64,000 bases of DNA from Sipunculus nudus (lineage: Eukaryota; Annelida; Sipuncula; Golfingiida; Sipunculidae): positions 60,706,917 through 60,770,916 of the forward strand of contig CM049319.1 in NCBI GenBank assembly GCA_026874595.1. Reading direction: 5' to 3'. Below, in pieces: positions 12,600 through 23,759 of the stretch. The notes under the pieces are model-generated. The model worked only from the letters and a program-made list of their open reading frames with translations. It was not told the DNA's origin and ran no database searches. Position 1 is the first letter of the stretch, and each line of letters begins with the position of its first letter. The position numbers and the translations under genes are program-made.

Positions 12600-13380
12600 T
12601 TTTCTCTTTTTTCCAACGATTTTCTTTTCATCATCGACATCACATGAACTAATGAATAATAATGTTACAGAAAGTCATACATGCAGGGTTCGGTACGTGT
12701 TATGATATCAGTAACATGTCATAGAATAAACTCACAATTTACATTCAATATAAATTTACAAAATTAACATTAAACCTTAATGTCTAAGATGATAATAAAT
12801 TATGCAACTCAACTTCAAATCAACATCAACTGGACGCTAACATATTTCCAGCGAATATGAAACACAATTAAATTCAACTGGGTAATTAAATCGCGAACAT
12901 TGAGCAGTTGGAAGGTATTCAAGTGATTTGGTTTAAAAGGATTTTGTTCCATTTATACAGATGATTTTGCTTAACATTGCTTAACATTGTTCTCTGTCAC
13001 CTTACGCTCAACCAGTTCCATTTTTTGCACATGCATCTTAAACAGTTGTGACAAAAGACTCACAGTACATTCATAAAATATATGTGTGATAGTCTCTTCT
13101 TCATTTGAACAATACGAGCATTTATTTGTGTCTATTATTTTCCATTTATACAATTTTTCGTTTACCGATAAAATGCTATGAAGAATCCTGTACTGTTATT
13201 GCCTTACATATCAAGCGTGACAGAATAAACATGATATACTGATTGGTTCAACGTGGTGTTTTGGTTCAACATAGTTTCTACTTTTTCTTTATTTGGTGGA
13301 TCGCACACCTTTTTCTGGCACAGTTTCAATAGAGCCATTTAAAATCCAAATTTCTGGCATCTAAAACCACTTCTTCTAAG
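12600..13380 (-). mobile_element. LINE 3' fragment inserted in the gypsy element
   Basis: Between gag and the gag-pol linker lies unrelated AT-rich DNA. From 13200 to 12971 it encodes the C-terminal zinc-binding region found after the RT domain of some non-LTR retrotransposons: YRILHSILSVNEKLYKWKI, then CSYCSNEEETITHIFYEC (C-x2-C...H...C). No RT core is present. A similar fragment lies at 21381. The insertion borders are approximate. Confidence 0.65.
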
Positions 13381-13407
13381 GGAAAAAAATTTCCCATAAC
13401 ATCAATT

Positions 13408-13700
13408 TCATCCGCTTTGTAAACAAGAAGATTTACCCTTTGGTATATTTGCAAGTTTCCAGCAGTCAGATTTTAGATGACCTTCCTTTTTGCAGTAATT
13501 ACAGATTTTCTTCCCAAATGGCTGGTCTTTGTTGGACTTAGACACAGTGGACGTGGAATAAGGTGTAGCAATGCAATTTGCTGAGCTATCAGGACTACTA
13601 GTACTAGGTGACTGCGCTTTAAACTTCTTTTGACCATACTGATTTACATTCTTGTCTGTGAATGACTGGTTTGATTTGCTAGTAAAGGACATTTTGTGTG
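13408..13700 (-). pseudogene. Gag zinc-knuckle fragment, Gmr1-like element
   Basis: A Ser/Lys/Gln-rich reading ending in a CCHC zinc knuckle, CNYCKKEGHLKSDC (C-x2-C-x4-H-x4-C), the RNA-binding motif of retroelement Gag. The N-terminal Gag domains and 5' LTR are absent because homology to the TLR-unit flank begins at about 13720. Confidence 0.8.
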
Positions 13701-13719
13701 TTAAATAATAATCATCAGA

Positions 13720-16700
13720 ACCAGTCCATAGATATATGCGTGTACATATTCTTCAACTATGTGATTGCAGGTGGTACCACCTATCTGGTCTACAACTAAG
13801 CTATCCAAGACGGATAAACATGCAAAATGTCAAGCCACATCAAACACATCAAGCCACTCCTGCGATATGAACGATTTTCATCCAAAGCAAACCGACGGAT
13901 TTACGCCACGCATAAACAATTCCAGATGGAACCACTAGTCTTTAGTACGAGACTGAGGTATCAAAATTTTATGGACATTCCTTATTTCAGGCCATCACGG
14001 CAAACTAATCCTGCGAAAAGGGCATCCACGTATTCAAGGAAAACGGGAAGGTAGAAGGTGCCCCTTGTCTGATGTAGGAAAAACTCTCCATGATCAAAGG
14101 ACATGCCAAATTTCAGACCCATACATGGAACCACTCCTGAGATATGAGTGATTTTTACCAAAAGCAAACGCATGGATGGGTGCCACGCAAATATGATTAC
14201 AAATGGCGCCACCAGTCCTGAAAACCAAATGGAGATACCAAAAATCTTTGGACATGCACACTTTCAGCGCAATACATTGAATCAATCAGTAAGACGAATA
14301 TTTAGCAAATGCATTGACGGACGCATGGCATGACAGTCTCGAGTACGAGATGCACAATTTCAGCCCAATATATTAAACCAGTCCTAAGATATCGGCTGTT
14401 CTCACTAAGACGCCCAGATTCATGTTGCGCAAAAAGGATTGCCGATGGCGCCACCACTCTTTGTTAGGCCTCAGTTCACATGTGACCCAATAAAAATGCT
14501 GGGTTTCGGAAAGATTGGTCCAAAGGTATCATAGCACTTCTCCGGAAACGGACATGGTGGCAGCGGCCGAACCCGCGTGAAAACATAGTATCCACAAACT
14601 GTTACGATAATAGTCTTTGTGTCTTCATTTCTATGCACATATTCAACGAGGTATCATTTTCTCCATCTTCCTGCAAACAAAGCTGTCCATGGGCCAAGCT
14701 TCATACCAGAAGACTGTGTTCTACCAGGTCGGTTTGGTAGTCTTTTCTTAAATATTGAACAAGATACCCCGTAATGAGGCCGAAATTATTTCGGCAATTC
14801 AAATCTGACGTAGCAAAGTAAACAGTTCACTGAAGTTTAAACTGTTCCAAAACGTATAAAAGAATATCACGTATATCGGAAACTAGATAAGCTTTCCAGC
14901 CTATATACATATCATTTATCATATGTTACAGCTTCAAAGAGCCAACTCGTATGGTAAAATGATCATGTTCAATCTCCCATAATTCAGGCAAAATCATTTA
15001 TTCCGAACTGTTTTAATAAACTTGAACAAGAATAACCTCAGAATCATTTTGATGCACAACTAAAAAACCTGGCACATTAGTTTGGGAGGACGATAATTGC
15101 CCTAGTCTGACACATCGCCTAGTTCAGATTTCCATGACTCTTCCAAAATAACTAAATCCGAACCATTCTTACACACTTAAGAGAATACTACCCAAAAATT
15201 ATACATGTGAAATGTTAAAAAAAATTGGTTGACATTTCTTCAGAGAAGATTTCTAAAAAATGTGGCCAAAAGAAGCCCAAATAACTAGTTTTCCTCCAAT
15301 AAAATATAGGTCGATGCAGGTTACGCCACAAAAACCTGTATTTCAAATATGATTCAGGTGATTTACCATTTGCATAAAAATTGGTCATGCAAGATTTTGC
15401 TCTTGCTAGGATTGTTATCTTAGTATGCTTACTTGGCCAAATGACAAACTGCTGCTTCCCCTAACTCGGCCAAATATCACGAAACAAGAGAGATTCGAAT
15501 AAACTTAATTGAGAGAGCTGGTTTCTTGAATCATTTCTGTGAAATATTAAACAATGTAGCTTAACAGTTTCAATGTTTACAAGGTTTCCCCGTAAAATGA
15601 AAGTCGACGTATGTGGCGCCACCACTCATTAACTCTCACAACGTTTGACATACATGTCAACTGCATGTTTGTTTAAATTTAGTGGAGCTAGCATGGGTTG
15701 ACGTACGGACGGTACCGGTGCATAAGCCCACACGTTCTCTAAACATCCCGGTGGGCAGTGACCCTCCCTCACCCCTCCCCCCCCCCCCCCTACGGGACGC
15801 TTTACGCCCATATCAAAATAAATACCGAAGAAAGATCTGGCTTCCTCGCCTATAGGTGAATCTATGCGTTATCAAATTTTTGTATCCTGATTTTATAACC
15901 TTCAGTGAGATTACACAGCTTATATTTCCCCTTTTGTACGGAATTCACATGTGACAGCAAGCCTAGCGGCTCTGTAGTGCTTCAATTAAAAAGATAATTT
16001 AAATAAACCTGAAATCTTAAACGGAATGCATATTAATAAACTGGGGCAATGTTATAGAATATTTGCATGCAACTTTACTAGGTGTGGTTTTGTGTTGTGC
16101 TTTGTAAACATTAACCGGTCCAATTCAGGCTTTTTATTTACATATATACATGTCATAAATACAAATGAACTTTCCCTAATTAACATTTTTTCAAAGCAAA
16201 CATTGAACATGTAATACGTGTATATTGTATTGTGAAAATTATAGCAACGACGTAACAACAATATGTACTATACGTTAGAGAATTTCCATGTATATGCCAG
16301 CACTTATGTGGCGCAATTGACCTATCCATGAACTCTATGCGACCTAAATCCCACATTCATTCAATGAATAAACATAAGCATGGGACTATGGAGCAACAAA
16401 TCAGGTGACCTCAATCATTGTATAGCGTCAAGCACCTGACAAAAACAAAATTTTGCATAATTTGACAGAGCTCTGTCAAACAGAACACGTGTAGTCTGTA
16501 AATACTACCAGTACCCATGTCGTCATGTTTCCTAGGATATTTTATTATACGAAGGAGACAGTATAAAAAGTGTCTATGCTATAGGTTGCGGGAGCCATTC
16601 CTCCGACTACCGAGTGAATAATCCAATATATATTGCAACACAGTTCATATATGACTGCAATATAGTAAACAATGGTCAGGTGATACCAGTTGATCAGTCA

Positions 16701-17813
16701 ATACGACGTCATGCGCCATCGCCCTTTGTGACATCATTTTAATGTTATAATCAGCTCTCGGTACCATGGGCAAGGAAGTCCATATGTGTAGGAGCGTTTT
16801 GGGGGCTCATTATAATAAAAAGTTAAAGGGTGGAGCATTTTGGCTGTGGTGGATAGTTCAATTAAGGTTTAACACATTATAGCGCTTTAACTCTACTTTA
16901 CACTAAATATTTTACTAAAATCAATATTTTCGTTTTTAATAATCAAAACTAGAAATTTGCATTCCAACGAATGCAGGCCTCCGCCATATTGGCGGTCTAT
17001 AATGTGAGGACTATTCAACCCGTGTATTCATTCACTTATTAGCCCATATCCCCATTGTGTCATTCGTGCATATGTGCATAAGATTTGATAGCAAGTCCTT
17101 AAACAAAGTCACTTAGTCAGTATAGAACCCAAGCGTAATAAGGAGACGGATAAAGTGATGCGCTGGTAAAATTTTATAGCCACCGCAAACCTTCGTTTCT
17201 GTAGATTATGTGCTTCCCCAAGGACTGGCAGTATGATAAGTTTCGGCTTAAAATAATCATTTAAGCGATATAGCACTTAATTGCTGTGTAGCTTTTTCAT
17301 TTGTGGGGACAAATCCTAAAACATTTCATCTCCATCGGCAAGACACTGCCATTTTATTCGCACACGCCAGTCCGCTGAGCATGAAAAACACCGTTCAGAA
17401 TGGATATATGCAATCGCAAAGGGTTAATTTGAACCCTGCCCCCACCCCCACACCCCACACACACAAAATAAAATAAAAACACAATGGGGCTATTATGGAA
17501 ATCTGCTATCTAATTAACGATTTTGGGAATAAGGTCTAGGCAAAATATAAATATCAGGTGCAAATCTGTAACCTAGGATTAATATTGTGCATAACCTATA
17601 GAAAATCTGCCATTTTGGAGATCTGTCGCAAACAGAAGATGGCATGAGAAAGAAAAAATAAATGTAGGTCCATCAACATAATATATATAACCCAAATATC
17701 AAATAAAAACTCAACCCCCATAAGTCTTCTCCTGCAACGCTGGGGATGCTTAAATATACTAGCATTTCTGCAGTTACAGAATCAAGTTATATCACATATA
17801 CAAAACGTTAAGT
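13720..17813. repeat. 3' flank of TLR unit B (segmental duplication)
   Basis: About 4 kb of non-coding DNA matches the flanks of C and D nearly end to end. Sub-parts in order are a GGCGCCACC-type satellite-like array (13720-14560); a GCCGAAATTATTTCGGC palindrome near 14780; unique-looking DNA to 16260; an insertion (16315-16856); and the receptor-proximal flank. Short C-rich runs lie near 15778 and 17440. No gene was found. Confidence 0.8.
16315..16856. repeat. Short copy of the 53.1-55.2 kb repeat element
   Basis: Both ends match the repeat at 53100-55180. The left part shares ATTCAATNAATAAACAT and CCATTCCTCCGACTACCGAG. The right part shares GTGTAGGAGCGTTTTG followed by a GTGGAGCAT/GCGGAGCAT run. 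The middle of the long copy, which holds the GGCGCCACC array, is absent here. C and D lack this insert, so it arrived or was lost after duplication. Confidence 0.6.
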
Positions 17814-20033
17814 CTATTTGTCTCTGTGGATATACAGGTTGGATCTGGGATGATTAGCATTTTGTGGTTTCAGAAGTGGAGGTCCGAGAGCATTACGCAG
17901 ACGTAACCAGAATAATTGTCGTTCAGCAGCTGTTTTGGGCCACACAAGATACGTGTTACATTTCAGCAGGTAGTCAAGAGTGGCTGACTTACTTGTGGGC
18001 AGTTTTTCTGGTTTACCCAACACGATACAAATCACCTTGGCGTGCCTAGCATTGTGTTGTTCTTTTGCAAAGTGAAGCTCCGTTTGGAAATACCTACCTT
18101 TCAGCGCGTTTCTGGATATCACCAACAGACAACTTTTGCTGTGGCGGAAGGCGTCAGAAATGTTTTCATCAATGCTAACGCCGATGGCAAAGTTCCTCTC
18201 ATGCACACACAAACTGTAATCATGCTGTTCCTCAAGATTTCTTAAAACAAATTCAACAAACCAGTAATCATTTGTATTGTAACACAGAAAAGCATCAAAT
18301 ATATAATCCTTCTCTGTCTGACCTGCTCGGAATTTTGTCAGTTGTCTGGCAAAATACCAAATGTACAACAGGCGCCATCTGTAGCGACAGACCAAACAAC
18401 ACAATATGCAAAATGTAAGCACACTTACATATGTCAAAAATACTTTAACAACCAATTTGTCGTCAAAGCCATGGGCACACTCAGCCAAGAGTTTGTCTGT
18501 ATTCAAGGTATAAATATCTACAGGGTCTGAAGCATCTGTGACACGACATTGAAATCCAATAAGCCGCACTGGCAACATCTGTATTCTTCTACTCTTGTCA
18601 AGGTCACTGCAAGGACACTGGAGAGGGTTCCCGGTCATAACTATGGTTAAGTTCCTCGTGCGACTGAACTGATTCCATTCCCGAATAACCGAGTCGTTCA
18701 AAGTGACAATCTTGTTATGACTAAGATCCAACATTCGAAGGTGTTTCATACTGCCGAAAGTGAAACATACGTCTTTCAGGCCACACTTACGTAACTGTAG
18801 ACTGATGAGTCGAGTGAAATTTGTGAATGCAGCAGGATTAATACCATTTAAAATGTAGTTTTCAGAAAAATTTAAATGCTGCAATTTGTTTTCCGGAGAG
18901 AACCGAACATAAGGTAAAGACCGATAATAGGGTATAACTTGGGTTACATAGGCTGCCGATATTACTTCCAGCTTTGGAGGTAAAAATATGGTGTGATGTT
19001 TACTTTTATCGACTGCTTTATCAGAACACACAGGCCTGAATTGGAAATTCCTCAGGCTTGATAACTGTTTGTTTGCAAGTCGCCATCTCCATTTATGACC
19101 GAAATCTTGATGACGGATGTTCAAATATGTCAAAGCACTCATCAGTCGTATTTCTATGAACAAGTCAATTAAACTGAATCCAAACAGCATATTATGACTT
19201 AGATTAAGTGATTTTAAATGGAGAAAGTTTATCAGGACTCCGCGTCTTAATGCTATTATCTGGTTTCTCACAAGATCTAGTTTCTGAACGGGTGTGCCGC
19301 GTAAGCATCTAAATGTAGGTGGTTTTATATCCCAGAATATTCCAGCCATTCCGCCGCGACAAACTCTGTCCAGTTTTAGAACAGTGACTGGTGAACCCTG
19401 AAGTTCACAGAGCACTTGTAACTTAAGTGCCGTCTCACTGGTAAGGCCCCATTTACCCAAGTTCAGATATTGAAGTCGCTTTAGGGGCTCAAGCACGTTT
19501 AGCGGCATATCAATAGTAGGAATTAGATGTTTAAGAGATAACCGAACAAGGTTTATCAGACCGACAAAAGCTCCTTCTTCTACCTTACTAATTTTCAAGT
19601 TTTCCGCAATATTAAGATGTTTCAACTTAGGCAACCATGCAAAACTGTCATTTTGTAATTCAGTAAGTCTTGTTCTTGATATATAAAGACGCGTTGTATT
19701 TGACCAGATGCATTTCATTTGGTTTATGGAATTAATTCGTTTACCGTGACAGTTTGCAGTCAAATCCCCTCTGTAGATCGTCATTTTACACAAACATTCA
19801 GCTGGATATTTAACGTTACCATAAAACGTCAATCCCTCATCTTCCTGATTGGTAGTGCCATTGTTAGTGTAGACATTTGAAATTCTTTGGTTACGGTTCG
19901 AGGTATCCGGTCTTCGAGCTCTTTTCTGTCCCTTGATCTGTAGAGGATTTCCCTCAATTTCGAGAGAAATCTCCGATAAGGTTGTTTGTAAGAAAATTAT
20001 CCAGACCAATAACGCTTTTGTTCGACGACCCAT
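17814..20033 (-). CDS. Toll-like receptor copy B, intact
   Basis: A single-exon type I membrane receptor of 739 aa and the only unbroken TLR here. Residues 7-19 are a signal-peptide core. Residues 20-78 are polar. The LRR-NT cysteines are C80, C82, C95 and C108. LRRs run to about 465 (LKSLNLSHNML, LRMLDLSHNKI). LRR-CT cysteines are C473, C475, C496 and C519, a single cluster. The membrane span is about 527-549 with a basic stop (RYRWR). The TIR domain is 576-715, with box 1 YIFDAFLCY at 577-585, a BB loop ERNFAIG at 612-618 and box 3 FW at 708-709. TLRs sense microbial or damage ligands with the ectodomain and recruit TIR adaptors. The start at 20033 has a strong context (gtgaaaATGGG); the frame is open 22 codons further but has no ATG. 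The BB loop lacks the usual Asp and Pro, so adaptor choice may be unusual. Confidence 0.95.
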   Translation of the reverse strand: MGRRTKALLVWIIFLQTTLSEISLEIEGNPLQIKGQKRARRPDTSNRNQRISNVYTNNGTTNQEDEGLTFYGNVKYPAECLCKMTIYRGDLTANCHGKRINSINQMKCIWSNTTRLYISRTRLTELQNDSFAWLPKLKHLNIAENLKISKVEEGAFVGLINLVRLSLKHLIPTIDMPLNVLEPLKRLQYLNLGKWGLTSETALKLQVLCELQGSPVTVLKLDRVCRGGMAGIFWDIKPPTFRCLRGTPVQKLDLVRNQIIALRRGVLINFLHLKSLNLSHNMLFGFSLIDLFIEIRLMSALTYLNIRHQDFGHKWRWRLANKQLSSLRNFQFRPVCSDKAVDKSKHHTIFLPPKLEVISAAYVTQVIPYYRSLPYVRFSPENKLQHLNFSENYILNGINPAAFTNFTRLISLQLRKCGLKDVCFTFGSMKHLRMLDLSHNKIVTLNDSVIREWNQFSRTRNLTIVMTGNPLQCPCSDLDKSRRIQMLPVRLIGFQCRVTDASDPVDIYTLNTDKLLAECAHGFDDKLVVKVFLTYVSVLTFCILCCLVCRYRWRLLYIWYFARQLTKFRAGQTEKDYIFDAFLCYNTNDYWFVEFVLRNLEEQHDYSLCVHERNFAIGVSIDENISDAFRHSKSCLLVISRNALKGRYFQTELHFAKEQHNARHAKVICIVLGKPEKLPTSKSATLDYLLKCNTYLVWPKTAAERQLFWLRLRNALGPPLLKPQNANHPRSNLYIHRDK

Positions 20034-20228
20034 TTTCACTATAACTTCGTGCATTAATCCGCTGGCTCGCTCTGAGTTAAGGAACTTATACAGCCGCACG
20101 AGATGAACGTAATATTAAAAAAAACACTCCGCAATCTAGTATTTATCAACGGGCAATCTACGATAATATAATCATCCATTATTCTTTGTCTCTGCAAATA
20201 AGCTAATACAACTTTGCACAGCAGCGCC

Positions 20229-20240
20229 TGTATATATACT
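20229..20240 (-). promoter_or_regulatory. TATA-like element upstream of TLR B
   Basis: TATATATA, about 198 bp upstream of the start codon. The intact-length copy D has a TATA-like run at the same distance (193 bp). It is a candidate core promoter only; no initiator or transcription start can be read. Confidence 0.3.
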
Positions 20241-20405
20241 GTAACAAATTGTGGATAGTGATTAAAGCCGCTGCATAATGTAGAAGCAACAAAAGTGGTT
20301 ATTGATTGTAGTTGTCACTGTTTTATGCGAGGCATCAGGCATCAATATTAAAAAAAAAAGTGACGTATTAGGTCACATTATGAAATCCTCTTTGCACAGT
20401 ACAGT

Positions 20406-20482
20406 AATAATCATGCGATTGTTTTATACACCTCTCTGGCTGTCACTAGATTAAGCTTCCGATATCCAATAAACAATAAAAC
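20406..20482. promoter_or_regulatory. Conserved upstream block, unit B
   Basis: Third of the seven upstream blocks (ATAATCATGCGATTGTTTTA, then CCGATATCCAATAAACAATA). It lies 370 bp upstream of the intact receptor and includes ATCCAAT. Confidence 0.45.
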
Positions 20483-20599
20483 GCTGTATAATTCTTCACA
20501 GCTGATCGATAATCATAATCTAGCATGACATAACGATACCGTTCCAAATTTTTCATAAATATTCAATCGTAATGCAGGAAACTTCGTCATGGTTATAGA

Positions 20600-21260
20600 A
20601 AGTTAAACATCATAAATGCACGCTGTTAGGGGATCACTCTGGCCCGTTGCCAGGTTCGTTTGAAACATTAAGAAAGGATGCCCAAGATGGATATATGTAA
20701 CAAACTTTTGTATTGACTATTTACAGTGAATGTAATTTCATAATTTCAATGATATGGCTTGGCTGGTAGTTGTCGCAAAGCTTGACAAGGAGCTGCTGCA
20801 GGTACCAAATTCACTGACAGAGGGACTATCCCAAAAGTGTAATATCTGCAGACAAATAAAACCCTTATTTAATCTTTACGGTTCTCAACCAAATCTTCCC
20901 AAGAGAAATGTGACACAAGAAGGAAAATGTATTTCACAGGAAAACTAGACCAAGATATGATTCGTTTAAGACAAATTCAACAGGGGATGTCACGAGTCAA
21001 TGAAGTAATAATGATGATGAAATATGAAAACTAGTTAAGTTCTTTGCTGAGGCTGAGATGCAGCGTTTTTACAATGCAATAAGTTAAATTGTAACAGGCT
21101 CACCAACATTGCATCAGAGCTTTAAGAAAGTTTGTTGTCACAGGTTGGTAGTAGAGGCGGCCGGTTGTCATGGATTCCTCCACCCCAAGGTCAAAGGGTC
21201 ACTTCCGGTGCCTAATTTCGAAATGTTTTTGTTGCTTTAGTAAAGTTATTTAGAGCTAAA
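20600..21260. other. Unassigned DNA upstream of TLR B
   Basis: No gene, RNA or clear repeat is recognised. It lies between the duplicated upstream region and a LINE fragment, and may be part of the same LINE insertion. Confidence 0.35.
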
Positions 21261-21269
21261 TATTACATG

Positions 21270-21840
21270 TAACTTCAGTCACATGATACTGTAGAGAAAT
21301 ATATAGCACATTGATTGAAAAAATATAGAAACCTCCTACAGCTCAGAAGTTTTTTAATATCTTGAACACGAAAAATAATATTGATATTAATTGGAAAAAT
21401 GTGTACGAAGGTATCTATAAAAACAACAATGGATACACGTATGAGAGAATTCCAGTACAAACTATTGAATAATTACATTCCAGTGAATGAGCATCTGTAT
21501 AAGTGGAAAATGAAGAAAACGCCCAGATGTTCCTATTGCTTTAACTATAATGAATGTATTGTTCATTTATCTTTTTAATGTACACTTGCCAAAAAACCTT
21601 TAAAATACACTCATGGTTGCAAAATAGTGATATCAATCAGACCCATCACTGATGTTATATGGTATGGTATACTCCCAGTCACCTCGAACAACATGCTGAT
21701 TAACCAGATCTTGATGGTATTTAAATATGTTTTGTATATGCAAAGAGAGGACAACCCAGTTGCTTTGTTTTCAATATTCCGTGGGATTTTAACCTAGACA
21801 GAGGTTACAGAAAGGTTTTGAGCGCATGAAAAGTTATGGC
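21270..21840 (+). mobile_element. LINE 3' fragment (post-RT zinc-binding region)
   Basis: The plus-strand reading from 21381 shows REFQYKLLNNYIPVNEHLYKW, then CSYCFNYNECIVHL, a decayed zinc-binding region of the kind found C-terminal to RT in some non-LTR elements. After a stop at 21576 the same frame continues with LINQILMVFKYVLYMQRE and LFSIFRGIL, also typical of that region. The fragment is related to 12971-13200, so the same LINE family hit two places. Confidence 0.65.
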
Positions 21841-22309
21841 AGAGAGTTGGTTACCAATTTTCATTGTAATTTGGCAACATGAGTTCACTTCAAGGTTCAT
21901 GCATTGTGAAGCAGTGGGTGTTCAGCTCTCAAGTGAACCTCCCACTTCCAGGTTCACAGACCAGCTCTGGCCTCAACACAAAATTCCTTATGCACCAAGA
22001 CACAAAAAACATTACAGCCTCACTTTGAGTTGTGTGATTACTGGGGTATAAGAAAGGACATGTGACTGGGAGAAAAGGGGATTTTAACCCAGCAGAAAAT
22101 AGAAAGAAGGGGACAACCTTTTAAAACCCAGTGAATACTAAGGGCATTCAAAAGCTGCACCTGCCATGGACCACTGCTCTTAGTCAAAACTTGATAAGTG
22201 ATTTAAGGTTACAGGTTACTGGCCCGGGGAAGTACAGGGCAGGGTAAAAAAAAACCGAATCACATGTAAATTACATTAATATGTTTGTTTTCAGCAGTTA
22301 ATATGTGAC

Positions 22310-22572
22310 ACATGCAATATAAAACAGACCACTGCGCAATCAAGTATTTGTCAATAGGCAATGTACGATGGTATGATCATCCTTTATTCCTTGTCTGTAC
22401 CGAAAAAAAGCTGAAGTTACTTTAATAGCAGTGTCTTATGTGCACACGTTTTTAAAATACTTTACATATAGCATTTGTGGATAGTGATTAAAGACCCTGC
22501 ACAATGTACAAGCAACAAAAGTGGTTATTGATAAAAGCTGTCATTGTTCACGGGAGGCCTCAAGTATTAAGG
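22310..22572. repeat. Promoter-side relic of a second TLR, unit B
   Basis: This matches the DNA upstream of the TLR relics in A (5840-6080) and C (36690-36915). Landmarks are a CGCAATCNAGTATTT-like run, TTAATAGCAGTG.CTTA, GATAGTGATTAAAGACCCTG and GCAACAAAAGTGGTTATTG. The N-terminal coding part itself is gone in B. Homology stops abruptly at about 22572 and resumes at about 28684. Confidence 0.6.
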
Positions 22573-22593
22573 CTTAAACTCCAATACCGCCCT

Positions 22594-22640
22594 GGCGGGC
22601 GTGCGGTATGTCACGGGCCTAGAATTCTAGGGCGCCCGCC
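22594..22640. repeat. GC-rich nested palindrome
   Basis: GGCGGGCG (22594-22601) pairs with CGCCCGCC (22633-22640). Inside lies a perfect 14-bp palindrome CCTAGAATTCTAGG (22618-22631). It sits within 25 bp of the left edge of the 6.1-kb insertion, where transposon ends often carry hairpins. Confidence 0.6.
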
Positions 22641-23700
22641 CGAGCGCGCTAAAGCCTATTTTACATAGCCGTAATTGGGGCAAGTTTTGGGGGTGAAATA
22701 TCTATTGTCATCTATCATATTTGTACTTAAATGAAAGAGCAGATCGTCAAGAGTTGTTCTAACATGTGACCAAGATCCAAACTGGCGCGGACGCCGACTT
22801 GTTGGAAAAAAATAAAAAAGGATTGACTTTCACGTGGCCTTGTTACGTGGGCCCTGGTAACATGTCGCCTGCGAGAGTAAAATCAGACACTTGCGCTAAA
22901 TTCATCAGAAATCGGTAAATCACTAAATGTTGGCTATCAATTCCAGTGACAAAACCAAGTGCAATGTGTTTATAGATTTAACTTCCGTTAAATATTTCCA
23001 AGATCATATATTATCCCTTTTTTTATTGGTTAAACTTGTGACCAATGATCGCCGTCCGACTGACTGACGCGTTTGACAGACACCACGCACGTGATCTGAG
23101 TGACCTCCTAATTGTGTCATGTAATGGCACTGGAAAACCATGTTTTACCGATATCATATAATAAGATGAGTATTTATTTTAAATATTAAAATATTTTCAT
23201 AAATAAAAATCGAAGATACTGTCATATATCATGTCGTATATATATGTGATGTCTGATTGTTTACTAGTGATCATTTCTGTGCCAAACATTCTATGTACAA
23301 TCGTAATCGGGCACAATCGGGCGTGCACAAGAACTGTCAATCATTCTAAGAGGCTTTTTGGATTGAAAATAAAATTAATACCGTCTTAACTTAGAAAGAG
23401 CCAGATAATTTATGGATATAGTTAATTTTCCAGTGTAAAATATAAAGATAACTTTATATTTCATGAAATATTGATGTAATTATTATACGACGTACGTGGA
23501 ACTGCACGCCTACACCCAGATCCTTGAATATGTAAGACAATTAAGACGGACAGTGACTTATAGCTTGAACAAATATGTATTAATACGGTTTCAACACATA
23601 CTGAACAGATATATGTATATGTGTAGTACTTCCTGTATATGTATAGGCTACATGTGTATGTGCACGTGTGCGCGCTTTTGTGTGTGTATGTATATATAGG

Positions 23701-23702
<2 letters not shown>

Positions 23703-23744
<42 letters not shown>
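23703..23744. repeat. (TA)n microsatellite
   Basis: About 21 uninterrupted TA dinucleotides, flanked on both sides by copies of TAGGCCTA. Confidence 0.97.
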
Positions 23745-23749
<5 letters not shown>

Positions 23750-23759
23750 GTGTAGGCCT

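Larger units (their letters stand above)
7963..13700 (-). mobile_element. Gmr1-like Ty3/gypsy-type retrotransposon, 5' truncated
   Basis: Read on the minus strand, the element runs: gag zinc knuckle (13.4 kb), gag-pol linker (12.5-12.2 kb), aspartic protease (12.0 kb), integrase (11.5-10.4 kb), reverse transcriptase (10.26-9.6 kb), RNase H (9.3 kb), polypurine tract (8.74 kb), LTR (8736-7963). Integrase before RT is the Ty1/copia order, yet the proteins are of Ty3/gypsy type and the integrase keeps a GPY/F module. Among gypsy elements this order defines the Gmr1-like group. The 5' LTR and the start of gag are missing, the coding region has several stops and frameshifts, and a LINE fragment interrupts it. 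Confidence 0.85.

Noticed and set aside
17814-20099. Longer TLR B protein starting at 20099, and the like for D at 50280
   Set aside because: The first codon there is GTG, not ATG. The ATG at 20033 (50214 in D) has a strong context, is followed directly by the signal peptide and aligns in all four copies.
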